From the NCBI RefSeq assembly GCF_016863255.1, contig NZ_BOON01000015.1, positions 1 to 64,000 on the forward strand: a stretch of 64,000 nt of DNA. The letters are read 5' to 3'. Of the stretch, positions 7,690 to 15,658 are shown in pieces. This stretch comes from Planosporangium mesophilum. GTDB lineage: Bacteria; Actinomycetota; Actinomycetes; Mycobacteriales; Micromonosporaceae. How positions within the stretch are numbered: the first letter of the stretch is position 1; every line of letters starts with the position of its first letter. The position numbers and the translations under genes were made by a program. Below the pieces are notes generated by a model. That model made no database searches, was not told where the DNA came from, and saw only the letters and a program-made list of their open reading frames with translations.

Positions 7690-9621
7690 TCACAGGGACG
7701 TCTGCTCCAGATCGTGCCGCAGCCCGTGGTCGCTGATCTCGGCGTCGTGGGCCAGCAGCAGGGCCGTGCCGAGGATGTTCCGGAGCGTCTCGTCGTCGTC
7801 GAAGGGTACGAACGCGCCGCCGTCGCCGCCGCGCGCCGACTGCTTCGGCGCGATGGGCAGGTACGCGTTGTCCGGGCTCATCACGGCGCCGCCCGAGCCC
7901 AGATGGATCTTGTAGTCGTGCAGGTCGCCGTGGACCAGCAGGAACCGGTCGCCGACCCGTACCCGGTCACCGACCCCGAGCCCGGACAGCAGGTGGGTCA
8001 GCACGTCGCGCCGGGTCCGGCCGGCGGCCGACAGGTCACCGAAGCGGTACGAGCGCCAGTAGTCGCGGTAGCGCCCCTGCGGGCCGCCGTCGCGCCAGGC
8101 CGGGTCGCTACCGACGCTGGCGACCCCGACGGCGATGTCCACGTCCCGCAGGATCTCGCTGAGCACCAGCGGTGGCACCCGGTCCAGCGGTACCGGGTCG
8201 GGCCGGCCGGTGAAAGCCGGGCCGCCGAGCCGGACGAACCGGATCGGTCCGGTGACGACCTGCTGGTACGCCCCGGACGCGAACGTCTCCCGGTCGTCGG
8301 CCGGCGCGAGAAGGAACTCCGCGCGCAGCCCCCACTCGGGCAACTCGCGGGTCGCCGGCGCGGGGGCGTCGTCGTCGCGCGCCATCCGCAGCGTGTCCCG
8401 CCAGCCGCGCCGGGCGGCGACGGCGTGGAACCGGTGCTGGCGCAGGACGTGACCGGCGAAGCGGTCGGAGGAGACGGCCCCCTCCTCGTCGGCGGTTATC
8501 CGGTACACCTCCCGGTGCGCCTGCTTGAACGGCTGCCGGACGCCGTGGCGTTCGAGCCAGTCGCGCCACCCCTGTACCTCGTCGTCGGAGCGGCCGACCG
8601 GGTGCCACAGCTCGACGGTCGCGGCCGGCTCCGGGCGTACCGGCACGTCCTGGATGGTGCGCAGCTCGCCGTCCGCGTACCCGACCGGCAGCCCGTTCAC
8701 CGTCCAGATCAGGCGCCGGGCCAGCGTGCCGACCAGTGGGTGGTCGGAGTACCGCTCCTGCCAGAGCGTGAAGCGCCAGGTGGGGGCGGAGATGAACAGG
8801 CGGTCGAGACGGTCACGCTGCGCGGTGAGCATCTTGCCGATGTCCCGGGCCGTGCCCCGCAGTTCGGCGAGCCGGTCGGCGTGCTGGCGGCGCACCGCCG
8901 CCGGTACCGACGCCAGCGCCGCCCCGCCGGCGTCGCGCCAGGACAGGTGCGCGTGACCGTCGGACACCACCAGCTCGGCGGTGGCGTCGCCGACCCGCTC
9001 GACCCGGCGGCCCACCTCGGTCAGGCCGTACGTGGGGATGCCGAGCTCCTCGATCTCCTCACGGGACAGACCGAGCGCGCTCGCCCGGGCGTCCAGTGCG
9101 TCGTGGATCCGGTTGAGGGTGCCGCGGTAGCGGACCCGGCTCGCCAGCCGTACGAGTTGAGCCAGCCCGGCGTCGCCGGAGAAGCGCGACAGCGCGTACA
9201 CCGCGGCGTTCGCCACCTTCGGGCTACGCGGACCGACGCCGGCGACCCGACACAGGGCGGTCTCGACCAGGTCACCGAGCGCGCGGGCGGCGTCGTGGTG
9301 CGCCGGTACCAGCGCGAGCATCCAGGCCAGGCCGCGCAGGACGGTCGCGTTGCGCGGGCTGAGCCGGTCGGCCGATCCGGTGTCCCCGGCGGTGCGGGGC
9401 CGGCCGACGAGGGCGAACCAGTCGACCGCGCGAGCCCGGAACTCGTCCGGCCCGATGTCGGCGAGCAGGCTGCGCGCCCGCTCCTGCCAGCGACCCGACG
9501 GGCGGGCCGAGGTCGCCGTCGCGGCGTGCGCGACCAGTTCCCGCCAGGACGGCCCGAGGGCGTCCAGGTCGGCGGTCACCCGAGCGCCCCAGCGCTCACC
9601 CGGGTCCAGGGCTGGTGCCAT
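7690..9621 (-). CDS. DUF4132 domain protein of unknown function
   Basis: This 643-residue soluble protein has two parts. The first 250 residues are Ala/Leu-rich helices that look like HEAT-type repeats. The C-terminal half has the DUF4132 signature: RRLIWTVNG, then [22 protein letters not shown], and a final region with [18 protein letters not shown]4132 occurs in E. coli MolR/YehI-like proteins and often beside WGR-domain proteins. No catalytic motif is known to me. It lies only 6 nt downstream of nadE (TAGGAG then ATG), so the two are almost certainly co-transcribed. That suggests, but does not prove, a link to NAD(+)-dependent processes such as ADP-ribosylation, where WGR domains also appear. 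panB follows. Confidence 0.75.
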   Translation of the reverse strand: MAPALDPGERWGARVTADLDALGPSWRELVAHAATATSARPSGRWQERARSLLADIGPDEFRARAVDWFALVGRPRTAGDTGSADRLSPRNATVLRGLAWMLALVPAHHDAARALGDLVETALCRVAGVGPRSPKVANAAVYALSRFSGDAGLAQLVRLASRVRYRGTLNRIHDALDARASALGLSREEIEELGIPTYGLTEVGRRVERVGDATAELVVSDGHAHLSWRDAGGAALASVPAAVRRQHADRLAELRGTARDIGKMLTAQRDRLDRLFISAPTWRFTLWQERYSDHPLVGTLARRLIWTVNGLPVGYADGELRTIQDVPVRPEPAATVELWHPVGRSDDEVQGWRDWLERHGVRQPFKQAHREVYRITADEEGAVSSDRFAGHVLRQHRFHAVAARRGWRDTLRMARDDDAPAPATRELPEWGLRAEFLLAPADDRETFASGAYQQVVTGPIRFVRLGGPAFTGRPDPVPLDRVPPLVLSEILRDVDIAVGVASVGSDPAWRDGGPQGRYRDYWRSYRFGDLSAAGRTRRDVLTHLLSGLGVGDRVRVGDRFLLVHGDLHDYKIHLGSGGAVMSPDNAYLPIAPKQSARGGDGGAFVPFDDDETLRNILGTALLLAHDAEISDHGLRHDLEQTSL

Positions 9622-9627
9622 GAGCTC

Positions 9628-11388
9628 CTAGACGGCTCCCTCCCGGAACCGGTTGGTGATGGGCAGCCGGCGGTCGCGGCCGAACGCCTTGATGCTGATC
9701 TTCGGCCCCGGCGCGGCCTGGCGGCGCTTGTACTCGGCCAGGTCCACCATCCGCAGCACCCGGTCGACCAGCGCCGGGTCGTGGCCGGCCGCGATCAGCT
9801 CGTCGCGGCCCAGGTCACGGTCGATGTACCCGACGAGGATCGCGTCGAGGACGGCGTAGTCCGGCAGCGAGTCGGTGTCGAGCTGGCCCGGGCGCAGCTC
9901 CGCGCTCGGCGGCTTGGTGATGGAGTTCTCCGGGATCGGCGGGGTCTCGCCGCGTCGGGCCGCGTCGGCGTTGCGCCACTCCGCGAGCCGCCACACCAGG
10001 GTCTTCCACACGTCCTTGATCGGGTTGAAGCCGCCGACGGAGTCGCCGTACAGGGTCGAGTAGCCCACCGCCAGCTCGCTCTTGTTTCCGGTGGTGAGGA
10101 CGAGGTGTCCCTCCTGGTTGGACAGCGCCATCAGGATGATCCCGCGTACCCGCGCCTGGAGGTTCTCCACGGCCACCCCGGACAGCGACATGTTGGACAG
10201 GAACGCGTCGACCATCGGCTGGATCGGCTCGATCCGGTAGTCCAGCCCGGTGCGCTTGGCCAGCTCGGCCGCGTCGTCGCGGGAGTGCTCCGAGGAATGG
10301 CCGCTGGGCAGCGACACCCCGACGACGTTCTCCGCGCCGATGGCGTCGCAGGCGATCGCCGCGACGACGGACGAGTCGATGCCGCCCGACAGCCCGAGTA
10401 CGACCGACCGGAAGCCGTTCTTGCGTACGTAGTCGCGCAGGCCCAGCACGAGCGCCCGCCACACCTCGGCCTCGTCGCCCACGCGCTCCGCGACGCCGGG
10501 TGCGGCGGACTCCGTCGACGGCGCCCGCAGGTCGCCGTCCAGGCGCAGCCGCTCCACCCGCATCTCGCCGCCGTCGAAGCTGTCGGCCGCCGCCGGATCC
10601 GCCTCCGGCAGGTCCAGGTCGATCACCAGCAGGTGCTCGTCGAACTGCGGCGACCGGGCCAGCAGCGTCCCGTCGGCCGCGACGACCATCGAGTCGCCGT
10701 CGAATACCAGCTCGTCCTGGCCGCCGATCATGTTGACGTACGCGACCGTGGCGCCCGCCTCGGCGGCGCGGCGCTGGACCAGCGGTAGCCGGACGTCGTC
10801 CTTGTTCCTCTCGTACGGTGAGGCGTTGATGTTGACGACCAGGCCGACCCCGGCCCGCCCGGCCACCGCGAACGGCCCGCCCGGCTGCCAGATGTCCTCG
10901 CACACCGTCAGAGCCACGTCGACCCCGGCCATGCGGACGATCCGCAGCGTGTCGCCGGGTACGAAGTACCGGTCCTCGTCGAAGACGCCGTAGTTGGGCA
11001 GGTGGTGCTTGAAGTACGTGGTGACCACCCGGCCGCCGTGCAGCAGCGCGAGGGCGTCGCGCGGCCCGCGGTCGGGTACGGCGTCGGCGCCGAGCCTGGC
11101 CGGCCCGTCCGCGTCCAGGTAGCCGACGACGACCGCGACCTCGCCGAGGCCGTCGGCGGCGAGGTCGGCCGCCAGCCGATCGAGCGTGTTCTTCGAGGCG
11201 GCCACGAACGACTCCCGGAACACCAGGTCTTCGACCGGGTACCCGGACAGCATCATCTCCGGGAACGCGACGAGTTGGGCGCCGGCGTCGGCCGCCTTGC
11301 GGGTGTGGTCGCGCACGATCGCGGCGTTCCCGGGGAAGTCGCCGACGGTCGAGTCCACCTGGGCGAGGGCGATGCGGAGCTGCGGCAT
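9628..11388 (-). CDS. nadE: Glutamine-dependent NAD+ synthetase
   Basis: The 586-residue, two-domain enzyme makes NAD from nicotinic acid adenine dinucleotide, ATP and glutamine. The N-terminal nitrilase-type glutaminase domain has its triad in FPEMML (Glu44), FKHHLPNYGVFDE (Lys127) and TVCEDIW (Cys163). The C-terminal synthetase domain begins near residue 305 and holds the PP-loop LGLSGGIDSSVV (334-339), with LTTGNKSELAVGYSTLYGD later. The length is that of the two-domain form also found near glnA2 in Streptomyces. The ATG at 11388 gives the expected MPQLRIALAQ start. It shares an upstream region with divergent glnA2 and leads the unit nadE-DUF4132-(panB). nadA is about 40 kb away. Confidence 0.95.
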   Translation of the reverse strand: MPQLRIALAQVDSTVGDFPGNAAIVRDHTRKAADAGAQLVAFPEMMLSGYPVEDLVFRESFVAASKNTLDRLAADLAADGLGEVAVVVGYLDADGPARLGADAVPDRGPRDALALLHGGRVVTTYFKHHLPNYGVFDEDRYFVPGDTLRIVRMAGVDVALTVCEDIWQPGGPFAVAGRAGVGLVVNINASPYERNKDDVRLPLVQRRAAEAGATVAYVNMIGGQDELVFDGDSMVVAADGTLLARSPQFDEHLLVIDLDLPEADPAAADSFDGGEMRVERLRLDGDLRAPSTESAAPGVAERVGDEAEVWRALVLGLRDYVRKNGFRSVVLGLSGGIDSSVVAAIACDAIGAENVVGVSLPSGHSSEHSRDDAAELAKRTGLDYRIEPIQPMVDAFLSNMSLSGVAVENLQARVRGIILMALSNQEGHLVLTTGNKSELAVGYSTLYGDSVGGFNPIKDVWKTLVWRLAEWRNADAARRGETPPIPENSITKPPSAELRPGQLDTDSLPDYAVLDAILVGYIDRDLGRDELIAAGHDPALVDRVLRMVDLAEYKRRQAAPGPKISIKAFGRDRRLPITNRFREGAV

Positions 11389-11467
11389 GTATCCATCTTC
11401 TCGCAGGCGGCTGGTGGCCGGTCGGTTGCCCGGCCGGTGCCGGAAAAACCCTGGTTGGCCCCGCGCC

Positions 11468-11483
11468 GTAACGTCCGCGTAAC
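11468..11483. promoter_or_regulatory. Possible GlnR half-site pair upstream of glnA2
   Basis: GTAAC-N6-GTAAC (11468-11472 and 11479-11483) lies in the 215-bp divergent region between nadE and glnA2, about 120 bp before glnA2. The known GlnR box has 5-bp half-sites of the form gTnAc and GaAAc separated by 6 bp. Spacing fits exactly; the second half is GTAAC instead of GAAAC. Confidence 0.45.
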
Positions 11484-11603
11484 AAGCGCGGGCAAGACTT
11501 TGCCCGGAATGAGCGGAGTCGCTCAGTCGATCAGGGACGCGAGCCGAGCAGGAATACCATTCGACCAGGAAGCCCGGTCGACCAGAAGCAGCAGGGGAAC
11601 GCA

Positions 11604-12956
11604 GTGGATCGTCAGCAGGAGTTCGTCCTCCGTACCCTCGAGGAGCGCGACATCCGGTTCGTGCGCCTGTGGTTCACCGACGTACTGGGGACGCTCAAGA
11701 GCGTGTCGGTGGCGCCGGCGGAGCTGGAGGCGGCGTTCGACGAGGGCATCGGCTTCGACGGTTCGGCCATCGAGGGGTTCGCCCGGGTGTACGAGTCGGA
11801 CATGGTCGCCATGCCCGACCCCACCACGTTCCAGGTCTTCCCCTTCGAGGGCGGCGCGAGCGGCGAGAGCGCCCGGATGTTCTGCGACATCGTGCTGCCC
11901 GACGGCTCGCCGTCCTGGGCCGACCCGCGCCACGTGCTGCGCCGCGCGCTGTCGAAGGCCGCCGAGAAGGGTTTCACCTTCTACACCCACCCCGAGATCG
12001 AGTTTTTCCTGCTCGAGGACGCGCCGACCGACGGCAGCGCGCCGCGCCCGGTAGACGCCGGCGGGTACTTCGACAACACCACCCACGCCGCCGCGCGCGA
12101 CTTCCGCCGCCAGGCGGTGCTGTCGCTGGAGCGCATCGGCATCTCGGTCGAGTTCAGCCACCACGAGGTGGCCCCGGGCCAGCAGGAGATCGACCTGCGC
12201 TACGCCGACGCCCTCGCCACGGCGGACAACATCATGACGTTCCGGCACGTCATCAAGGAGGTCGCGCTCTCCCACGGCGTGCACGCGACCTTCATGCCCA
12301 AGCCGTTCTCGGAGCAGCCGGGCAGCGGGATGCACACGCACCTGTCGCTGTTCGAGGGCGAGCGGAACGTGTTCCACGACCCCGGCGACCCGATGAAGCT
12401 GTCGAAGGTGGGCCGGGCGTTCATCGCCGGGATCCTCACCCACGCCCGGGAGTTCACGGCGATCACCAACCAGTGGGTCAACTCGTACAAGCGGCTGTTC
12501 CCGCAGGTGCTGCCGGACCGGATCACCGAGTCGCCGGCGTACGTGTGCTGGGGACACCTCAACCGGAGCGCCCTGGTGCGGGTACCGGCCTACGGCAAGC
12601 CCAACTCGGCCCGCGTCGAGGTGCGCTCGCTGGACTCGGCCTGCAACCCGTACCTGGCCTACGCGGTGCTGCTCGGCGCCGGCCTGAAGGGCATCGAGGA
12701 AGGGTACGAGCTGCCGCCGGGCGCCGAGGACGACGTCTGGTCGCTGTCGGACGCCGAGCGCAAGGCGGCCGGGTACCAGGCGCTGCCGGAGAACCTCAGC
12801 GAGGCGCTCGACGTGATGGCCGGCTCCGAACTGGTGGCCGAGATCCTGGGCGAGCACGTGTTCGACTTCTTCCTCAAGAACAAGCGCACCGAGTGGGAGG
12901 AGTACCGCCGGGTGGTGACGCCGTACGAGCGGCAGCGCTACCTGACGATGCTCTGA
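11604..12956 (+). CDS. glnA2: Glutamine synthetase paralogue GlnA2 (type I fold, non-adenylylated)
   Basis: The protein (450 aa) has the glutamine synthetase fold: DGSAIEGFARVYESDM near the N-terminus, EIEFFLLE and GISVEFSHHEVAPGQQEIDLRY for metal and substrate binding, and FMPKPFSEQPGSGMHTH for ATP. The adenylylated tyrosine segment of GlnA (DLYDLPPDE) is replaced by DDVWSLSDAE, so GlnE should not control it. In Streptomyces GlnA2 has been reported to glutamylate polyamines rather than ammonia, and in mycobacteria it is not the main enzyme. The GTG start at 11604 has GGGGA about 6 nt upstream. A GlnR-like pair lies further upstream. Its position near glnE and glnA matches the mycobacterial arrangement. 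Confidence 0.9.
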   Translation: MDRQQEFVLRTLEERDIRFVRLWFTDVLGTLKSVSVAPAELEAAFDEGIGFDGSAIEGFARVYESDMVAMPDPTTFQVFPFEGGASGESARMFCDIVLPDGSPSWADPRHVLRRALSKAAEKGFTFYTHPEIEFFLLEDAPTDGSAPRPVDAGGYFDNTTHAAARDFRRQAVLSLERIGISVEFSHHEVAPGQQEIDLRYADALATADNIMTFRHVIKEVALSHGVHATFMPKPFSEQPGSGMHTHLSLFEGERNVFHDPGDPMKLSKVGRAFIAGILTHAREFTAITNQWVNSYKRLFPQVLPDRITESPAYVCWGHLNRSALVRVPAYGKPNSARVEVRSLDSACNPYLAYAVLLGAGLKGIEEGYELPPGAEDDVWSLSDAERKAAGYQALPENLSEALDVMAGSELVAEILGEHVFDFFLKNKRTEWEEYRRVVTPYERQRYLTML

Positions 12957-12966
12957 CCGTCGCCTT

Positions 12967-14064
12967 TCACAGCACGGCCATCTCCCGGTCGTCGCAGAGT
13001 TCGGCGACGACCGCGGCCGGGTCGTCGCCGACGAACGGCGCCCTGGCCACGGGGCGGGCGAGCGCCCAGGCGAGGAACGGGCCCAGTTCGTCGCGGCGGC
13101 GGACCCACGGGATCCAGCCCGCGGTTTCCAGCGCGGCGGCGTTGGTCCGGCCGTGGCCGTCGAGGCTGCGGTAGGTGAGCACCGGTACGCCGGTCGCGAG
13201 CGCCTCCAGCGAGGTGAGGCCGCCGGCGTTCTGTACGACGACGTCACAGGCGGAGAGCAGTGCCGGCATCTCGTCGGTCCAGCTCAGCGCGATCACGTCA
13301 CGCGCGCCGAGCTGCTCGCGCAGCACGTCGTTGCGCCCGCACGCGACGACGGGTACGACCAGGCCGGTCGCCGCGAGGTCGGCGGCGGCCTCGGCGATCT
13401 CACCCACGCCCCAGGAGCCGGCGACGACCAGTGCCAGCGGCGCGGCCCCGGGCAGGCCGAAGCGGCGCCGGGAGGTGAGCCGCCGCCCGGCGTCACCGAT
13501 CGGTCCGAATCCGGGGGAGAGGGCCGGTGTGGTCACCCGTACCCGGCCGGCGCCGGCCAGCCGGGCCTGCTCGGCGGCGACCGGATGCAGCGCCAGGTGC
13601 AGGTCGACGCCCTTGGCGACCCACAGCGGATGGACCGACAGGTCGGTGAGGTACGTGACCACCGGCGCGGCCAGCGCCCCGCGCCGCCGCAACTGCCCCA
13701 GCACCTGGCTGGCCAACGGGTATGTGGAGACGACCGCGTCGGGTCCGGCCGCGAGGCGGCGGCGGGTCGCGCGGCGTGCCAACCCGGCCGCCGCCTCGGC
13801 CGTGGCGGCCACCGCCGGGTACCGCTGCAGCGCGCCCAGCAGCCACTCCCAGCTGTGCGGCGCGACCTGGAGCTCGGTCCGGTACAGCCGGCGCAGGACG
13901 GCGCCGAGCGAGGCGGGCAGCAGGTCGAGGAAGTCGAACGCCTCGACGTGCAGGCCGGCGCCGGTGAGCCGGCGGCCGAGTTCCCCGGCGGCGCCGTCGT
14001 GGCCGGCGCCGATGCTGGCCGAGACGATGGCGATCCGGCGCGCCCCGCGGGGCTGAGAAGTCAT
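12967..14064 (-). CDS. MGDG-synthase/GT28-type glycosyltransferase
   Basis: The 365-residue protein starts with IAIVSASIGAGHDGAAGELGRRL. This glycine-rich loop with the AGH motif is typical of monogalactosyldiacylglycerol synthase-like glycosyltransferases, which are related to MurG (GT28). The C-terminal nucleotide-sugar half has VVQNAGGLTSLEALATGVPVL, equivalent to the GGxTxxE motif that binds UDP. Family members transfer a sugar to diacylglycerol or another lipid at the inner membrane face. There is no signal peptide or obvious membrane segment. It is convergent with glnA2, with only 10 nt between the stops, and appears to be an accessory insertion between glnA2 and glnE. Sugar and acceptor are unknown. 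Confidence 0.75.
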   Translation of the reverse strand: MTSQPRGARRIAIVSASIGAGHDGAAGELGRRLTGAGLHVEAFDFLDLLPASLGAVLRRLYRTELQVAPHSWEWLLGALQRYPAVAATAEAAAGLARRATRRRLAAGPDAVVSTYPLASQVLGQLRRRGALAAPVVTYLTDLSVHPLWVAKGVDLHLALHPVAAEQARLAGAGRVRVTTPALSPGFGPIGDAGRRLTSRRRFGLPGAAPLALVVAGSWGVGEIAEAAADLAATGLVVPVVACGRNDVLREQLGARDVIALSWTDEMPALLSACDVVVQNAGGLTSLEALATGVPVLTYRSLDGHGRTNAAALETAGWIPWVRRRDELGPFLAWALARPVARAPFVGDDPAAVVAELCDDREMAVL

Positions 14065-14189
14065 GCCCCGACCCTGCCGCTACGGCCGTGCGACTGCCAT
14101 CCGGGTGTGTCCCCGACTTGGCCCTGAATCGATGACCCTGTATCGGATCGGGGTCGCCGGATCGTCGTACCCCGCCCGCCGCTTCTTCC

Positions 14190-14240
14190 GTGATAACTGA
14201 GGGTTTGGGCGCTGGGCCACCCAAAACTCTCGGTGATCAC
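14190..14240. terminator. Imperfect hairpin upstream of the VOC gene
   Basis: GTGATAACTGAGGGTTTGGG (14190 onward) pairs imperfectly with the strand ending GGTGATCAC at 14240. On the minus strand the right arm reads GTGATCACCGAGAGTTTTGG, close to the arms at 30559-30608, 28278-28320 and 33432-33481. It lies in a 245-bp gap upstream of both flanking genes, so it may not be a simple terminator here. Confidence 0.5.
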
Positions 14241-14309
14241 AGAGTTGGGCCGGCAACGGTGGGCAGGAATGCCGGGTGAAGGGCACGCCCGATGGGAGGA
14301 GAACGCACC

Positions 14310-14735
14310 ATGGCCACCCGGGTGCGAGTAGTGATCGACTGTGCCGAGCCGGAGAAGCTGGCGGAGTTCTGGGCGCAGGTGCTCGGATACGAGGTGCAGG
14401 ACCCGCCCCACGGGTACCCGACCTGGGAGGACTTCTTACGGGCGCGGGGCGTCCCCGCGTCCGAGTGGAGCGCGGTCATCGATCCGGACGGCATCGGCCC
14501 CGGCATCTGCCTGCGGCGGGTACCGGAGCCGAAGACGGCCAAGAACCGGGTCCACCTGGATCTCGCCGTCAGCGGCGGCCCGGACGCCCCGACCGAGGCC
14601 CGGCGGGAGCGGATCTTCGAGGAGGCCGCCCGGCTGGAGACGTTCGGGGCCACCCAGCAGCGCGCCGTCGAGGACTGGAGCGGTTTGTGGGTGATCATGC
14701 AGGACCCGGAGGGTAACGAGTTCTGCTTGCACTGA
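14310..14735 (+). CDS. VOC-family (glyoxalase/dioxygenase fold) protein
   Basis: This is a 141-residue single-domain VOC protein: MATRVRVVIDCAEPEKLAEF opens the first beta-alpha-beta-beta-beta unit, NRVHLDLAV the second, and WVIMQDPEGNEFCL is the classic C-terminal strand with its Glu metal ligand. The GPGICLRRVPEPKTAKNRVH stretch is typical of the glyoxalase-like group in actinomycetes. Reactions in this fold range from isomerisation to ring cleavage and antibiotic binding, so the substrate is open. The ATG at 14310 is preferred over 14292 because GGGAGGA lies 9 nt upstream of it. A divergent glycosyltransferase lies on the other side of the gap. Confidence 0.8.
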   Translation: MATRVRVVIDCAEPEKLAEFWAQVLGYEVQDPPHGYPTWEDFLRARGVPASEWSAVIDPDGIGPGICLRRVPEPKTAKNRVHLDLAVSGGPDAPTEARRERIFEEAARLETFGATQQRAVEDWSGLWVIMQDPEGNEFCLH

Positions 14736-14781
14736 CTCGCTGGGAGTGACGAGTGTTGACGGCTCGGTCGGTGACACCCGA

Positions 14782-14787
14782 TAGCCT
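14782..14787 (+). promoter_or_regulatory. -10 element of a leaderless promoter
   Basis: TAGCCT lies 6 nt before the GTG at 14794. TTGACG at 14756-14761 could be its -35, although the 20-bp spacer is long. Transcription would begin at or within a base or two of the start codon, and no Shine-Dalgarno is visible. Confidence 0.5.
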
Positions 14788-14793
14788 CGACGC

Positions 14794-15582
14794 GTGAGTA
14801 GCGAAACCCCGCGCGGCCGGCGATGCCTGGTGGTGCAGAACGACCCGACCGACGACGTCCGCCGACTGGGCGACTGGCTGATCGAGGGCGGCCTCGAGCT
14901 GGACGTGCTGCGGCCGTACGCCGGTGCGACGGTACCCGACAGCCTCGACGGTTACGCCGCTCTCGTGGTGATGGGCGGAGAGCAGAACGCGTACCCGGGG
15001 CCCGACGGCCAGCCCGGCGCCCCGTGGTTTCCCGAGCTGGAGCGGCTGCTGCGCAAGGCGGTCCGGGGACGGGTACCGACCCTGGGGGTGTGCCTGGGTG
15101 GGCAGCTGCTCGCGACCGCCCACGCCGGCACGGTCGAGCGCAGTCCGTCCGGCCCGGAGATCGGCGCCCGGCTGGTCGCCCGTCGCGACGTGGCCGAGGC
15201 CGACCCGCTCTTCGGCGCGGTACCGTTCGCGCCGGACGTGCTGCAGTGGCACCAGGACGAGATCACTGAGCTTCCGGCCGGCGCGGTGCTGCTGGCCGCC
15301 TCGACCCACTACGCGCACCAGGCGTTCCGCCTCGGTGACGCGGCCTGGGGCGTGCAGTTCCACATCGAGTGCGACATCGAGATGATCGCCGCGTGGGCCT
15401 CCGGCAACCTGGACGTGCTGGCCGACCTGGGGCAGGACCCGATCGAGCTGCTGGAGTCGTGCGACGCGGTGATGGACGACGTCGAGGAGGTGTGGCGGCC
15501 GTTCGCGAAGCGCTTCGCGGCACTCGCGCTGACCGGTCCGACGGCCATCGGTTCGCGGCACCTGCCGGTGATCGGAGCATGA
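14794..15582 (+). CDS. Class I glutamine amidotransferase-like protein
   Basis: The protein (262 aa) has the class I glutaminase fold: a nucleophile elbow GVCLGGQLLATA with its Cys, ALVVMGGEQNAYPG, and the catalytic His-x-Glu in WGVQFHIECD. It resembles the stand-alone GMP-synthase-like amidotransferases that hydrolyse glutamine or gamma-glutamyl compounds. Lying just upstream of glnE and 2 kb from glnA2, it could act in glutamine or gamma-glutamyl-polyamine turnover (PuuD-like), but that is inference. There is no ribosome-binding site before the GTG; a -10 at 14782-14787 suggests a leaderless transcript. Confidence 0.8.
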   Translation: MSSETPRGRRCLVVQNDPTDDVRRLGDWLIEGGLELDVLRPYAGATVPDSLDGYAALVVMGGEQNAYPGPDGQPGAPWFPELERLLRKAVRGRVPTLGVCLGGQLLATAHAGTVERSPSGPEIGARLVARRDVAEADPLFGAVPFAPDVLQWHQDEITELPAGAVLLAASTHYAHQAFRLGDAAWGVQFHIECDIEMIAAWASGNLDVLADLGQDPIELLESCDAVMDDVEEVWRPFAKRFAALALTGPTAIGSRHLPVIGA

Positions 15583-15658
15583 TGGCGTTTCCGCGATCTC
15601 GGACACGTGGCGGTACTACAGGCCCGATCGGTATCCAAGATCGCAGAGAGACCATGGG

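Noticed and set aside
11389-11603. Riboswitch or leader peptide before glnA2
   Set aside because: No glutamine-type riboswitch core or short peptide with a plausible start could be recognised; only the GTAAC pair stood out.
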